A stretch of 64,000 bases of DNA, from contig WRGR01000039.1 in NCBI GenBank assembly GCA_009787085.1, positions 1 through 64,000 of the forward strand, written 5' to 3'. This DNA is from Actinomycetes bacterium (GTDB lineage Bacteria > Actinomycetota > Coriobacteriia > Coriobacteriales > UBA8131). Shown here piece after piece: positions 7,440 to 16,810 of the stretch; positions within the stretch are counted from its first letter, which is position 1; every line of letters starts with the position of its first letter. A program made the translations under genes and the position numbers. The notes below the pieces were generated by a model. The model had not been told where the DNA came from. It did no database searches and saw only the letters and a program-made list of their open reading frames with translations.

Positions 7440-9533
7440 ATGACTGCGTTCATTGAAAGGATCGCAATCCGGCTCTCTGAGAACCGGATGGCGCGGATTA
7501 TCAACAAAGGCCTGATCAACCTGATCCCATTTATTCTGATCGGGGCGATCTGTTTGGCTACGTTGGAAATTCCCATCCCGGCCTACCAGCATTTCATAAG
7601 CACCGTGCTGGGCGGGAGTTTCTTGATGGTGCTGAACGATGCGACGTTCGAGGTCATTGCCTTGGCGGCGTTGCTCTCGGTGTCCCATGCCAGTGCCAGG
7701 GAGCACCGTTCGACCCGCAATAGCTCGGTTCATGTGGTTATCCCGATGTTCGTCAGCTTTGCCGCCTTCACGATTCTTTTTGCCAGTTGGGATCGGGTGG
7801 ATAAGATATTCTATTTCACCGACCTCGGCGCTTCGGGCATGTTCCGCGCCTTTCTGGTAGGCCTGGTGGCCACCGAGCTTTTCTTCTACTTCGCCCGCTT
7901 TGGCGACTGGCTGCTTCCCGACCGTATCGGTTTTGACGCCTACTTGCAAATCCGCTCGGCCTTCCGTTCCATCATCCCCATCATCCTCACCCTTTTGGTC
8001 TGTACCGGGCTGCGTTTTGGCTTAGATCAGTTGGTCGTCCTGACTGGCATCGATAGCGAGTTCGGGAAGCTGATCAAGGCCAACTTGGTCAACGACTCGC
8101 TGCCCGCAGTCATCCAAACCGTGCTCTATTCGCAGGTTCTGGGCTTTTTTGGTGTTCACTATTTGTCGTCGTTTTCCTTCTTTCCCTTTGTCCGCGACAT
8201 TGCCGCCTCCGGATCCACCCCCGTAATGTTTGCCAGCCAAGACTTTTACTTGCAGTTTGTGGCCATTGGCGGTGCCGGGGCAACGCTGGGGCTGATCGTC
8301 GCCCTCTTTGCTGTGGGTTCCCGGGGGAAGAACCGCAGTTTTGCCAGGGCGGCTATTTTCCCAGCTGTCTTCAATTTGAACGAACCGTTGCTCTACGGCT
8401 TCCCAATTGTCTTGAACCCCTTTATGTTCATACCGTTCTTGCTGGCACCGATGGTGGCGGCGATACTCGGTTTCATCTGCTTCAGCACCGGCATCGTGCC
8501 GCCGATCATCAATGATGTCAGTTGGACATGTCCGCCTCTGATCTCCGGTTACCTCTCGACCGGGTCGCTGGCCGGCACGGCCTTGCAATGCGTGAGCATC
8601 GCTGCCTCCATCGGCCTTTACATACCTTTCGTCACTGCTCAGAAGGGCTTTGAGCGCAAGCAGTACGAACAGAACTTCAACCTGCTGCAAAAAACCGCCG
8701 AATCGGCCATCAAAAGCGAGTATCTGACGATCATCGACCGTGACGACGCCGTGGGCGAGATCGCCCGGGATTTCTCCATCAAACTGCGGGAATATGCCCT
8801 AGACGGCCAGCTGCCTTTCACTATGGCCTATCAGCCGAAGGTGGACAAGCACAACAAGCTGGTCGGCTGCGAGGCGTTGTTGCGCTGGCATGGCACCGAG
8901 ACCAAGAACATCTCGCCGCTGCTGCTGGTGGAGCTGATGGACGAGTCCGGCCTCTCCTCGGTGCTGGGGCGCTGGGTCACCGAGACTTGCATTCGGGAGT
9001 TCGCGGAACTGAAGGCCGGCGGTATCGAGGATTTGCGGATGTCACTGAACCTGAACCCCCGCCACTTGGCTGTTGATGACGGCTTCCTGAAATTCTTAAA
9101 GGAGCTGCGCGACCATTACCGCCTACAGCCCGGCGAGGTGGAGCTGGAGATCACCGAACACGCGATGGTGCGCCACAACATGGAGATGCGTAGGCTGTTT
9201 CGGAGCATGCGCGACCTAGGCTATAGCTTGGCCATCGACGACATGGGGGTAGGCTACAGCTCGCTCAGCTATATCAGCGACTTCGAGGTGCGCACGGTGA
9301 AGATCGATGCCTCGATGATCGACCGTGTCGAGGACGACTACCAGCAGCAAGAGATCGTCCGCTCCATCACCAACCTGGCCAAGCCGCTGGCCTTGACGGT
9401 GGTGGCGGAGGGCGTGGAGAAAGAGGGCCAGGTGGAGAGCTTGATCCAACTGGGCGTGGAGGTCTTCCAAGGCTATTACTTCAGCCGCCCGCTGACCAAG
9501 CAGGACTTCATCGAGTTCGCCAAGTCGCACTGA
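7440..9533 (+). CDS. PTS EIIC-like membrane domain fused to an EAL c-di-GMP phosphodiesterase domain
   Basis: EIIC core GFFGVHYLSSFSFFPF...AAIFPAVFNLNEPLLYGFPIVLNPFMFIPF; EAL motifs CEALLRW, LEITEHAM, AIDDMGVGYSSLSYI, VKIDASMI, VVAEGVE, FQGYYFSRPL. Confidence 0.92.
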   Translation: MTAFIERIAIRLSENRMARIINKGLINLIPFILIGAICLATLEIPIPAYQHFISTVLGGSFLMVLNDATFEVIALAALLSVSHASAREHRSTRNSSVHVVIPMFVSFAAFTILFASWDRVDKIFYFTDLGASGMFRAFLVGLVATELFFYFARFGDWLLPDRIGFDAYLQIRSAFRSIIPIILTLLVCTGLRFGLDQLVVLTGIDSEFGKLIKANLVNDSLPAVIQTVLYSQVLGFFGVHYLSSFSFFPFVRDIAASGSTPVMFASQDFYLQFVAIGGAGATLGLIVALFAVGSRGKNRSFARAAIFPAVFNLNEPLLYGFPIVLNPFMFIPFLLAPMVAAILGFICFSTGIVPPIINDVSWTCPPLISGYLSTGSLAGTALQCVSIAASIGLYIPFVTAQKGFERKQYEQNFNLLQKTAESAIKSEYLTIIDRDDAVGEIARDFSIKLREYALDGQLPFTMAYQPKVDKHNKLVGCEALLRWHGTETKNISPLLLVELMDESGLSSVLGRWVTETCIREFAELKAGGIEDLRMSLNLNPRHLAVDDGFLKFLKELRDHYRLQPGEVELEITEHAMVRHNMEMRRLFRSMRDLGYSLAIDDMGVGYSSLSYISDFEVRTVKIDASMIDRVEDDYQQQEIVRSITNLAKPLALTVVAEGVEKEGQVESLIQLGVEVFQGYYFSRPLTKQDFIEFAKSH

Positions 9534-9629
9534 CACTGTGCCCGGGCATGTCATAGTTATTGTGCTACAATACTGAAGTTTGTCCATCTGTCATCCCTGA
9601 TTGGAAACCAGGGCAAAGGAGATAGAGCA

Positions 9630-10169
9630 ATGAGAAAGAATATCCATCCTGAATATGTGGAGTGCCAAGTGCGTTGTTCCTGCGGCAACACCTTCACCAC
9701 TCGGGCGACCAAGCCCAGCTTGCACGTCGAGTTGTGCAACGAATGCCATCCGTTCTATACTGGCCAACAGAAGTTCGTCGATACCGGCGGACGTGTCCAA
9801 CGCTTCTCGGACAAGTACGGTTCGGCTTCGGCTGCTGTTGCCGAGCGTGAAGCTGCCCGGCGCGAGGCCAAGGCCAAGGCCGCCGCTGAAGCCGAAGCGG
9901 TTGCCCGCGCCGCCCGTGAGCAGAAGGCGGCTGAGAAGGCTGCCAAGGCTGCCCAGTATGCCGAGAAGGCCCCGACTGCCAAAGCGGCTGCCGATACTGC
10001 TGCTACTGCCGATGAGGCTGCTGATGCGGCGGCACCTGCGACCGATAGAGCTGAAGTTGAAGCTGAGGTTGCCGAGGCCAGCGAAGCCGCTGAGGCTTCG
10101 TCTGCCACCGAGGCCGAGACAGCACCTGCCGAAGATGCTGGCACTGATGCCGAGGTAGAACAGGCTTGA
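9630..10169 (+). CDS. rpmE: 50S ribosomal protein L31 with long Ala/Glu-rich C-terminal extension
   Basis: [27 protein letters not shown]...[27 protein letters not shown], then about 105 residues rich in A/E/K. Confidence 0.93.
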   Translation: MRKNIHPEYVECQVRCSCGNTFTTRATKPSLHVELCNECHPFYTGQQKFVDTGGRVQRFSDKYGSASAAVAEREAARREAKAKAAAEAEAVARAAREQKAAEKAAKAAQYAEKAPTAKAAADTAATADEAADAAAPATDRAEVEAEVAEASEAAEASSATEAETAPAEDAGTDAEVEQA

Positions 10170-10236
10170 GTTGGCGGTTTCGTTAGGTGTACGGCATCTA
10201 GGCACGGTGTGCAGACGGTTACTGTCAGCAAACAGC

Positions 10237-10267
10237 GGGAGGGTCGGCCAATGAGGCCGGCTCTCCC
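10237..10267 (+). terminator. Stem-loop, possible rpmE terminator
   Basis: GGGAGGGTCGGCC-AATGA-GGCCGGCTCTCCC, 13-bp stem with two G-U pairs; no strong U tract. Confidence 0.45.
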
Positions 10268-10346
10268 TGCGTTATACTGCTTCAACGAGGCTCTTATTTA
10301 GGCCGTCAACCTGAGGCCGTAATCGGAAACTGATAGAAAGGCGACC

Positions 10347-11027
10347 ATGGAAGTCCAACTGCTCTACCACACACCGAAACCAGAACGGGCGGTGGCCACC
10401 GCTGCCCGGCTTTGCTATGCGCCAGTGGGAGCAGCTGAGCTGATGGAGCAGATGAGCGAGGCAGACACAGCCAAGGTGCTGGCCACTATTATGAAAAGCG
10501 GTCATCATTCGGCTTTGGAGCACGCCAGCTACACGTTTGCGGTCGATGGGGTAAGCCGGGCGTTGACACACCAGTTGGTTCGCCATCGGCTGGCCAGCTA
10601 TAACCAGCAAAGTCAGCGCTACGTGACCTACGAGGGTCACTTCGAGCCGGTGTGTCCGCCAGCAGTAGCCGCTGAATCTGAGACAGCGGCAATTTTCCAA
10701 GAGGCGATGGCTGCTGCTTGGGCGAGCTACGGGCGCTTGATTGAGGCTGGCGTTGCAGCTGAAGATGCCCGCTATGTGCTGCCTAACGCGACGGTCACCA
10801 AGATCGTGGTGACCATGAATATCCGTGAGTTGCTGCATTTCTTCACCGTCCGCCTCTGCCATCGGGCACAATGGGAAATTCAAGATTTAGCAGCGAGAAT
10901 GCTTGATCTGGTTAGGCCGACCGCTGCTTACATATTCGTGGATGCTGGTGCGCCCTGTCGGCGCAGCTGCTGCCCAGAAGGGGCGATGAGCTGTGGCCAG
11001 CCCTTTGAGAGGATCGAGCGCCGATGA
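10347..11027 (+). CDS. thyX: Flavin-dependent thymidylate synthase ThyX
   Basis: ThyX motif RHRLASYNQQSQR; SGHHSALEHASYTF. Confidence 0.95.
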   Translation: MEVQLLYHTPKPERAVATAARLCYAPVGAAELMEQMSEADTAKVLATIMKSGHHSALEHASYTFAVDGVSRALTHQLVRHRLASYNQQSQRYVTYEGHFEPVCPPAVAAESETAAIFQEAMAAAWASYGRLIEAGVAAEDARYVLPNATVTKIVVTMNIRELLHFFTVRLCHRAQWEIQDLAARMLDLVRPTAAYIFVDAGAPCRRSCCPEGAMSCGQPFERIERR

Positions 11028-12424
11028 GCGAGCGTATTGATGGTGCTGCGGCATCAGCCGGTGAAGGGGTTTTAGGGAAACGCCAGTTGGCACCGTCCCG
11101 TGAGAGTGCGGCCCGCCGTGCCCACGACACAGAGGGGGTGCTCTGCCAAACGCACATCGGTGGCCAAGCCTTGCTGGAAGGCATCATGATGCGCGGGCGT
11201 TACAATTGGGCGGTGGCTGTGCGCGAGGCCAACGGCAGCATCTACACTGAGCAACACGACCTGATCAGCGGCCGGGACAAGAACTCATGGATGTACAAGC
11301 CAGTGGTGCGCGGCTGCACGGCTCTGGTGGAGTCCATGGCGCTGAGCTATCGGGCGCTGACCATTGCCTCCGAGCATGCCTTTGCCGGCATTGACGAAAG
11401 TGATTCCGAGGCAGGGGAGGAGGTCGTGGCTGCGGTGCCTGACGACAGTGCGACACCTGCGGATGGTGCCGCTCCGACCGACAACGCGGCATCAGCCGAC
11501 AATGTAGCGGCATCCGGCAACGCCGCTCCGGCCGGCAGTGCCGCTCCGGCCGACAACGCCGCTCCGGCCGGCAGCGTGGCAGCGGCCGGCAGCGTGGCCT
11601 TGGACAGCGGCTCCCAGGCCACAGCCGTACCGCCATCTGCCGACAGTGTTCCAAGCAGCCCCCCGGCCAGTGGCACCCCGGCCGACGCTGTCGCCGACCC
11701 CGACAAAAGCGGCTCCGAGATCCCCAAGCCACTGATGACTGCGAGCATGATCATTGGTCTGCTGCTGGGTATCGGCATCTTTATCGCCTTGCCGGCCCTG
11801 ATCACCAACCTGATCGTCGGCGACTACGGCGACAAGACCCTGCTTTGGAACATCGTTGACGGCGTGCTGCGCATTGTCATCTTCATCGTCTATATTTGGC
11901 TGATCGGTCGAATGCCGGATATCCAGAGGATGTTCGGCTATCACGGTGCTGAGCACAAAACCATCCATTGCTATGAGCATGGCCTAGAGCTGACCCCGGC
12001 TAATGCCCAGACCTTCCCGACCCTGCACGTTCGTTGTGGGACGGCCTTCATGCTGATGACGATGATCATCGCCATCTTGGTGTTCACCATTGTGCCGGTG
12101 GCACCGTTGATAGATCTAATGGGTGTCACCAACCCGGTGTTGCGTCTGCTTTTGGTTATTCTGGTGCGCATTATCTTACTGCCCTTGGTTGCCGGCTTTT
12201 CCTATGAGGTTACCGTGAAATGGGCGGGCAGCCGTCCGGAGAACCCAATTGTCCGGGTTGTCCTCTGGCCGGGCATGCAGATGCAGCGGCTGACCACTAG
12301 GCAGCCTGACGAGGGGCAGCTGCAATGTGCGATTGCCGCCATGCAGCTGGTGTTGGAGCGGGAGGATGCTGAGTCCAAGCCTGCCCAGACGAGCGGTGGC
12401 GACCCTGCTCACAATCTGGCATAG
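11024..12424 (+). CDS. DUF1385 family membrane protein with Ala/Pro-rich repeat insertion
   Basis: IGGQALLEGIMMRGRYNWAVAVR, MFGYHGAEHKTIHCYEHG, FPTLHVRCGTAFMLMTMIIA. Confidence 0.9.
   Translation: MSERIDGAAASAGEGVLGKRQLAPSRESAARRAHDTEGVLCQTHIGGQALLEGIMMRGRYNWAVAVREANGSIYTEQHDLISGRDKNSWMYKPVVRGCTALVESMALSYRALTIASEHAFAGIDESDSEAGEEVVAAVPDDSATPADGAAPTDNAASADNVAASGNAAPAGSAAPADNAAPAGSVAAAGSVALDSGSQATAVPPSADSVPSSPPASGTPADAVADPDKSGSEIPKPLMTASMIIGLLLGIGIFIALPALITNLIVGDYGDKTLLWNIVDGVLRIVIFIVYIWLIGRMPDIQRMFGYHGAEHKTIHCYEHGLELTPANAQTFPTLHVRCGTAFMLMTMIIAILVFTIVPVAPLIDLMGVTNPVLRLLLVILVRIILLPLVAGFSYEVTVKWAGSRPENPIVRVVLWPGMQMQRLTTRQPDEGQLQCAIAAMQLVLEREDAESKPAQTSGGDPAHNLA
11511..11580 (+). repeat. In-frame 18-bp tandem repeats (GCCGCTCCGGCCGGCAGT-like) in the DUF1385 gene
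   Basis: Encodes AAPAGS-AAPADN-AAPAGS units. Confidence 0.75.
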
Positions 12425-12522
12425 CAGCATTAGTCGGCGCCCCTCTTGCCGCATTAATTCGGCGCTTCTCCAAAAGCGCTATACTGAAAGCGTAGGAAAA
12501 TCGACACGAAAGGTATTGCTCG

Positions 12523-13281
12523 ATGTCCGGACATTCCAAGTGGGCAACCACCAAGCACCGTAAAGCTGCGCAAGATGCCAAGCGCTCAGCGCTTTTCTCC
12601 AAGCTCTCTCGCAATATCACAGTTGCCGCCAAAGAGGGCGGTGACCCCAACCCTGAGAACAACGCCACCCTAGCGGCGGCGGTGGCTAAGGCCAAAAGCT
12701 ATTCTTTGCCGAAGGATAAGATCGACACGGCCATCAAGAAGGCCTTCAGCAGCGGCTCAGACGCTGCGCACTTCGAGACGGTGGTCTACGAAGGCTACGG
12801 CCCGGCCGGGGTGGCGGTTCTCGTGGAGGCGCTGACCGACAACCGTAACCGCACCGCTGCCGATGTCCGTTCGGCTTTCTCCCACTCTGGCGGTAATTTG
12901 GGCACCACTGGCTCTGTGGCCTTCCAGTTCGAGCGGATGGGGCAGTTGACGCTGGACAAGGCGCAGATGGCTGATGAAGACGAGTTCATGTTGGCTGTGG
13001 CCGAAGCCGGTGGCGAGGATTACGAAGATGCCGACGAAGAGTGGGTGGTGACTACTGCTCCCACTGATCTTGCGCAGGTTAAACAGGGTTTGGAAGCCCA
13101 GGGTCTAGAAGTTAGGGGCTACGAGCTGATCATGCAGGCCACTACGCCGACTAAAGTCGATGTGGCGGATGCCAAGAAAGTGATGCGCCTTGTTGATCGG
13201 CTAGAGGAGCTGGAGGACTTGCAAAACGTCTACCACACCATGGAGATCACCGACGAGATTGCTCAGGCTTTAGAGGAATAG
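12523..13281 (+). CDS. YebC/PmpR family protein
   Basis: MSGHSKWATTKHRKAAQDAKRSALFSKLSRNITVAAKEGG. Confidence 0.96.
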   Translation: MSGHSKWATTKHRKAAQDAKRSALFSKLSRNITVAAKEGGDPNPENNATLAAAVAKAKSYSLPKDKIDTAIKKAFSSGSDAAHFETVVYEGYGPAGVAVLVEALTDNRNRTAADVRSAFSHSGGNLGTTGSVAFQFERMGQLTLDKAQMADEDEFMLAVAEAGGEDYEDADEEWVVTTAPTDLAQVKQGLEAQGLEVRGYELIMQATTPTKVDVADAKKVMRLVDRLEELEDLQNVYHTMEITDEIAQALEE

Positions 13282-13335
13282 GTAGGCAGGTAGTGTGGCA
13301 TGACTAATCGCTGCTTCTCGAGGCAAGGATGATCC

Positions 13336-14496
13336 ATGCGGATGCAATGGGCGCGGATTATCGAGGTCGGCAGAGTGATCGGCAGCGTCCAAGAGCTGTC
13401 CTGTGAGACTGTCGAGGCCGAGGGTACGGGTCGGGTTTTGAAGGCCCTGCACTACTTGGATTTCGGGTTGCCGGTCGCCAGCGGCCAGATGGTGATGCTC
13501 AATGTCACCGCGATCGATTTGGGCTTGGGCACTGGCGGTGTGGCTTTTGTGGTTCCCGCTCAGAGCTTTGCAGACTATCGAGGTGATGGCGGGCATATCG
13601 TTAAGTTACGCTATACGCCGCTGCAACGCGAATTGCTGAGCGTTGAGGAACAAGCCTCCCCATACCATGACCTATTAAGCGATGCCAGCTCCCTTGACGG
13701 CTTGCCAGTGGTTTGCTGCTTGCTGCACTCACAAATGCCGCTGGTGGCAGCAGCGATCAAGTATTTGGACGCAACTGCCCGGGTAGTTTACTGTATGACC
13801 GACCAAGGGGCGTTGATGATGTCCTTCTCCGATGTCGTGCGGGCGTGCAAGGGCTCCGGCCTGATCGATGCCACCATTAGCTGCGGCCAGGCGATGGGTG
13901 GCGACATGGAGGCCGTGAACCTTTATTCGGGGTTGCTGGCGGCACGTCTGGTGCTTCAGGCCGACTACGCAATAGTGGCTATTGGCCCGGGCGTAGTGGG
14001 AACTGCCACTGCCTTTGGCCATGGCGGCCTTGCCCAAGCCGATGCCTTGAACGCCGCGTACGCCCTCGGCGGCTGTCCGGTGGCCTGTCTGCGTATCTCT
14101 GAGGCTGATCCTCGGCCACGGCATCGGGGCCTGAGCCATCATAGTACCAGTGCGCTGGGGCGTGCTTGCTTGGCACCATGCTATGTTGCGCTGCCTACCG
14201 ACCTTGAGCCGGAGGTGTTAGACGAGTTACGGGAAGGGATACATAGCAGTGGCATCGGCCTACGCCATCAGGTAGTCAGGGATCAAAGCCACCTCTCCGA
14301 GATTGACCTGCGCGGCATCAAGCCGTCTAGCATGGGGCGCGGCTTGGCCGACGATCCGGCATTCTTCAAGGCTGCCAGTTGTGCCGGGATAGTGGCAGCT
14401 GGGCTGAAGGCCCGCGAGCGCGGCCAAGCATCGATGGTCGAGACAGGCGATCAGTCTGGGAGCAGCAATAAGCCGAAAAACTGGCTTGACGAGTAA
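13336..14496 (+). CDS. DUF3866 family protein
   Basis: Location between yebC and xer; GHVVKLRYTPLQ-like segment, VAAAIKYLDATARVVYCMTDQGALM, ALNAAYALGGCPVACLRISEADPRPRHRGLSHHS. Confidence 0.75.
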   Translation: MRMQWARIIEVGRVIGSVQELSCETVEAEGTGRVLKALHYLDFGLPVASGQMVMLNVTAIDLGLGTGGVAFVVPAQSFADYRGDGGHIVKLRYTPLQRELLSVEEQASPYHDLLSDASSLDGLPVVCCLLHSQMPLVAAAIKYLDATARVVYCMTDQGALMMSFSDVVRACKGSGLIDATISCGQAMGGDMEAVNLYSGLLAARLVLQADYAIVAIGPGVVGTATAFGHGGLAQADALNAAYALGGCPVACLRISEADPRPRHRGLSHHSTSALGRACLAPCYVALPTDLEPEVLDELREGIHSSGIGLRHQVVRDQSHLSEIDLRGIKPSSMGRGLADDPAFFKAASCAGIVAAGLKARERGQASMVETGDQSGSSNKPKNWLDE

Positions 14497-14537
14497 GGAG
14501 CCGCTCATCTCAGCGCTTCTCCATTTGAAGGTATCCG

Positions 14538-15488
14538 ATGGACTGCCTACGAGCCTTGTCTGAGTATCTAGCTTGGCTTTCTGTGGAGAAAGGCGCAGCC
14601 GAGAAGACTCAGGAAGCTTATCGGCGCGATCTGCGAAGCTACTTGCTTTGGTTGCAGCAGGTCTTTGCGCTTGGCGACCTTGAGGCTATCGATGCAGAGT
14701 TGCTCTCCGCTTACCTGCAGGATTTGGCAGCCTTGGGTTATGCACCGGCCTCACAGGAACGGGCGGCAGCCGCCCTGCGCAGCTTCCACCGCTTCTGTGT
14801 GCGTGAGGGATTGGCCATCCATGACCCCTCTGCCCATGTCCGTCTGCCGAAAAAACCCCGGATCCTGCCCCAGACCTTGAGCATCGGGCAAGTGAACAAC
14901 CTGCTTGATCAAAGCTTTCCGAACACTCCCAGCGGCATCAGAGACAAAGCCATCTTAGAGTTGCTTTATGGCTCGGGTCTACGGGTCAGCGAGCTTTGCG
15001 GCCAAGACCGCTCCCAGTTGTTCTTGGATGAGGGGCAGTTGCGGGTGCTGGGCAAGGGTAGCAAGGAACGCCTTGTACCCTGTGGTGGTACGGCGGCGGC
15101 CGCACTCCAGCAGTACCTGCAGCAAGCGCGCAGCCAGCTGCATTGCGCCCGTCAAAGCCAGCCCGAAGAAGGAGCGGCGGTGTTTTTGAGCCAACGCGGT
15201 CGCCGCCTCAGCCGACAAGCGGTCTTCGACATCGTTCGTCAGTATGGGGAACAGGCCGGGATATCTGGCTTGCACCCACATACGTTGCGCCATTCCTTCG
15301 CCACCCATCTCTTAGAGGGTGGTGCCGACCTGTTGAGCATCCAGCAGTTGCTCGGCCACGCCTCAGTGGCCACCACCCAAATCTACATCCACGTAGATAT
15401 GGGCCACATCCGGGCGGAATACCTAGCCGCCCATCCTCGCGCCGACCGCGTGGCGAACGCCGAGAGCCATAGGAAGGGGGGGCATTGA
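14538..15488 (+). CDS. Tyrosine recombinase XerC/XerD
   Basis: GSGLRVSEL, HPHTLRHSFATHLLEGGADLLSIQQLLGHASVATTQIYIHV. Confidence 0.93.
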   Translation: MDCLRALSEYLAWLSVEKGAAEKTQEAYRRDLRSYLLWLQQVFALGDLEAIDAELLSAYLQDLAALGYAPASQERAAAALRSFHRFCVREGLAIHDPSAHVRLPKKPRILPQTLSIGQVNNLLDQSFPNTPSGIRDKAILELLYGSGLRVSELCGQDRSQLFLDEGQLRVLGKGSKERLVPCGGTAAAALQQYLQQARSQLHCARQSQPEEGAAVFLSQRGRRLSRQAVFDIVRQYGEQAGISGLHPHTLRHSFATHLLEGGADLLSIQQLLGHASVATTQIYIHVDMGHIRAEYLAAHPRADRVANAESHRKGGH

Positions 15489-16459
15489 CGGTCGAACACT
15501 ATCACACTCCAGTTATGGTGGCAGAAGTCAAGAGGCTGTTGGCCTTGGCTCCCGGGGAGGTGTTCTGTGACGCTACGCTGGGTGCTGCCGGGCATAGCTT
15601 GGCATTGGCATCGGCCTTAGCACCCGATGGGCTGTTGGTTGGCATTGACCAAGATGCCGAGGCACGTACCACCGCTGCCGAGCGACTGCAAGCCGCGTTC
15701 CCTGATCTTACCTATCGCATCCTAGATGGCAATTTCGCCCAGCTGGATGACTTGCTGCTAAGCGTGGATATTCCCAAGGTGGACAAGTTCCTCTTCGACT
15801 TGGGAGTCTCATCACACCAGTTGGACGCAGCGGCGCGAGGCTTTTCCTATGCTCGGGAAGCGCCGCTGGATATGAGGATGGATCCCAATAACCAAAGCCT
15901 CACCGCCGCCGAGATCGTCAACAGCTCAAGCCAAGCTGAGCTGATCCGGATTCTCCAAGACTTCGGTGAGGAGCGTTTTGCGGTGCGCATTGCCAAACGT
16001 ATTCTCCAGCAGCGTCAATGGCAGACATACGTCAACACCACGCAGTTGGCAGAAACAGTTCGCGAGGCCATTCCAGCTGCGGCCAGACGTAGCGGTGGGC
16101 ATCCTGCCAAACGCAGCTTTCAGGCTCTGCGCATCGCCGTGAACGGCGAGCTAGATGCCCTGCGCCAAGGGTTAGAGGCTGCCCTGCGCTGGCTTCCGCC
16201 CGGTGGCCGCTTGGCAGTGATCAGCTACCATTCCTTGGAGGACCGCATCGTCAAGCAGTGCTTTGCCACCGCTTGTGGCGACGACGATGTGCCGCCCGAG
16301 CTGGCAGTGGCCAGTCCCAACCAAGCTCGGCAGCCGGCCTTTGAGCTGTTGTGCAAAAAGGCAGTGCTGCCCGGTGGCGAGGAGCTGGCACTGAACTCGC
16401 GTTCAGCGTCGGCCAAGCTGCGGGCGATTGTCAAACGCCGTGAGGCTGTGGAGCTGTAA
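15485..16459 (+). CDS. rsmH: 16S rRNA m4C1402 methyltransferase RsmH (MraW)
   Basis: HYHTPVMVAEVKRLL, DATLGAAGHS, DLGVSSHQLDAAARGFSY, VISYHSLEDRIVKQ. Confidence 0.96.
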   Translation: MTVEHYHTPVMVAEVKRLLALAPGEVFCDATLGAAGHSLALASALAPDGLLVGIDQDAEARTTAAERLQAAFPDLTYRILDGNFAQLDDLLLSVDIPKVDKFLFDLGVSSHQLDAAARGFSYAREAPLDMRMDPNNQSLTAAEIVNSSSQAELIRILQDFGEERFAVRIAKRILQQRQWQTYVNTTQLAETVREAIPAAARRSGGHPAKRSFQALRIAVNGELDALRQGLEAALRWLPPGGRLAVISYHSLEDRIVKQCFATACGDDDVPPELAVASPNQARQPAFELLCKKAVLPGGEELALNSRSASAKLRAIVKRREAVEL

Positions 16460-16749
16460 GATTGCCGTTTACCGTCCACTTGCTCCCCCTCGGCGGCGGC
16501 CTGAACAAACTGCCTTGATAGGGCAATCTGCGAGGTAGCCGCCTGCTGTGCTCTCTTGCGGCCAGCACAGCTTGCTGTTTAACTGCCTATGTAGTTGCAT
16601 TTGATGGCAGAGCCGCAACATCTGGTATTAACTTGGGATTAGGAATTTGTAAAGCTTTGACTTCCAAGGTTGGCATACGCTATAACCCTATGGGTCAAAA
16701 ATGGTAAGCCACACCAAAATTCTTAAAATTAAAAAATTTCTGCTTCCAT

Positions 16750-16770
16750 TTTAGGGAACTTTAGGGTAAT
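16750..16770 (+). promoter_or_regulatory. Candidate MraZ-type direct repeats (TTTAGGG x2, 10-bp period) upstream of mraZ
   Basis: TTTAGGGAAC TTTAGGGTAA, spacing of one helical turn, about 45 bp upstream of the ATG. Confidence 0.35.
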
Positions 16771-16810
16771 CTTGTAATCCCACGGAAAGCCCTACTGAAC
16801 GGAGGTGAAA

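Noticed and set aside
8022-8690. 222-aa minus-strand ORF antisense to the EIIC domain, and many similar long antisense ORFs (e.g. 48690-49931, 54067-55209, 56734-57912)
   Set aside because: They mirror strongly supported genes in GC-rich DNA, are His/Gln/Asp/Gly-rich antisense translations with no recognisable domain, and lack RBS support.
14538-15488. Tyrosine recombinase as an integrase of a mobile element
   Set aside because: XerC/D-like length and motifs, embedded in a housekeeping gene run with no attachment repeats or cargo nearby.
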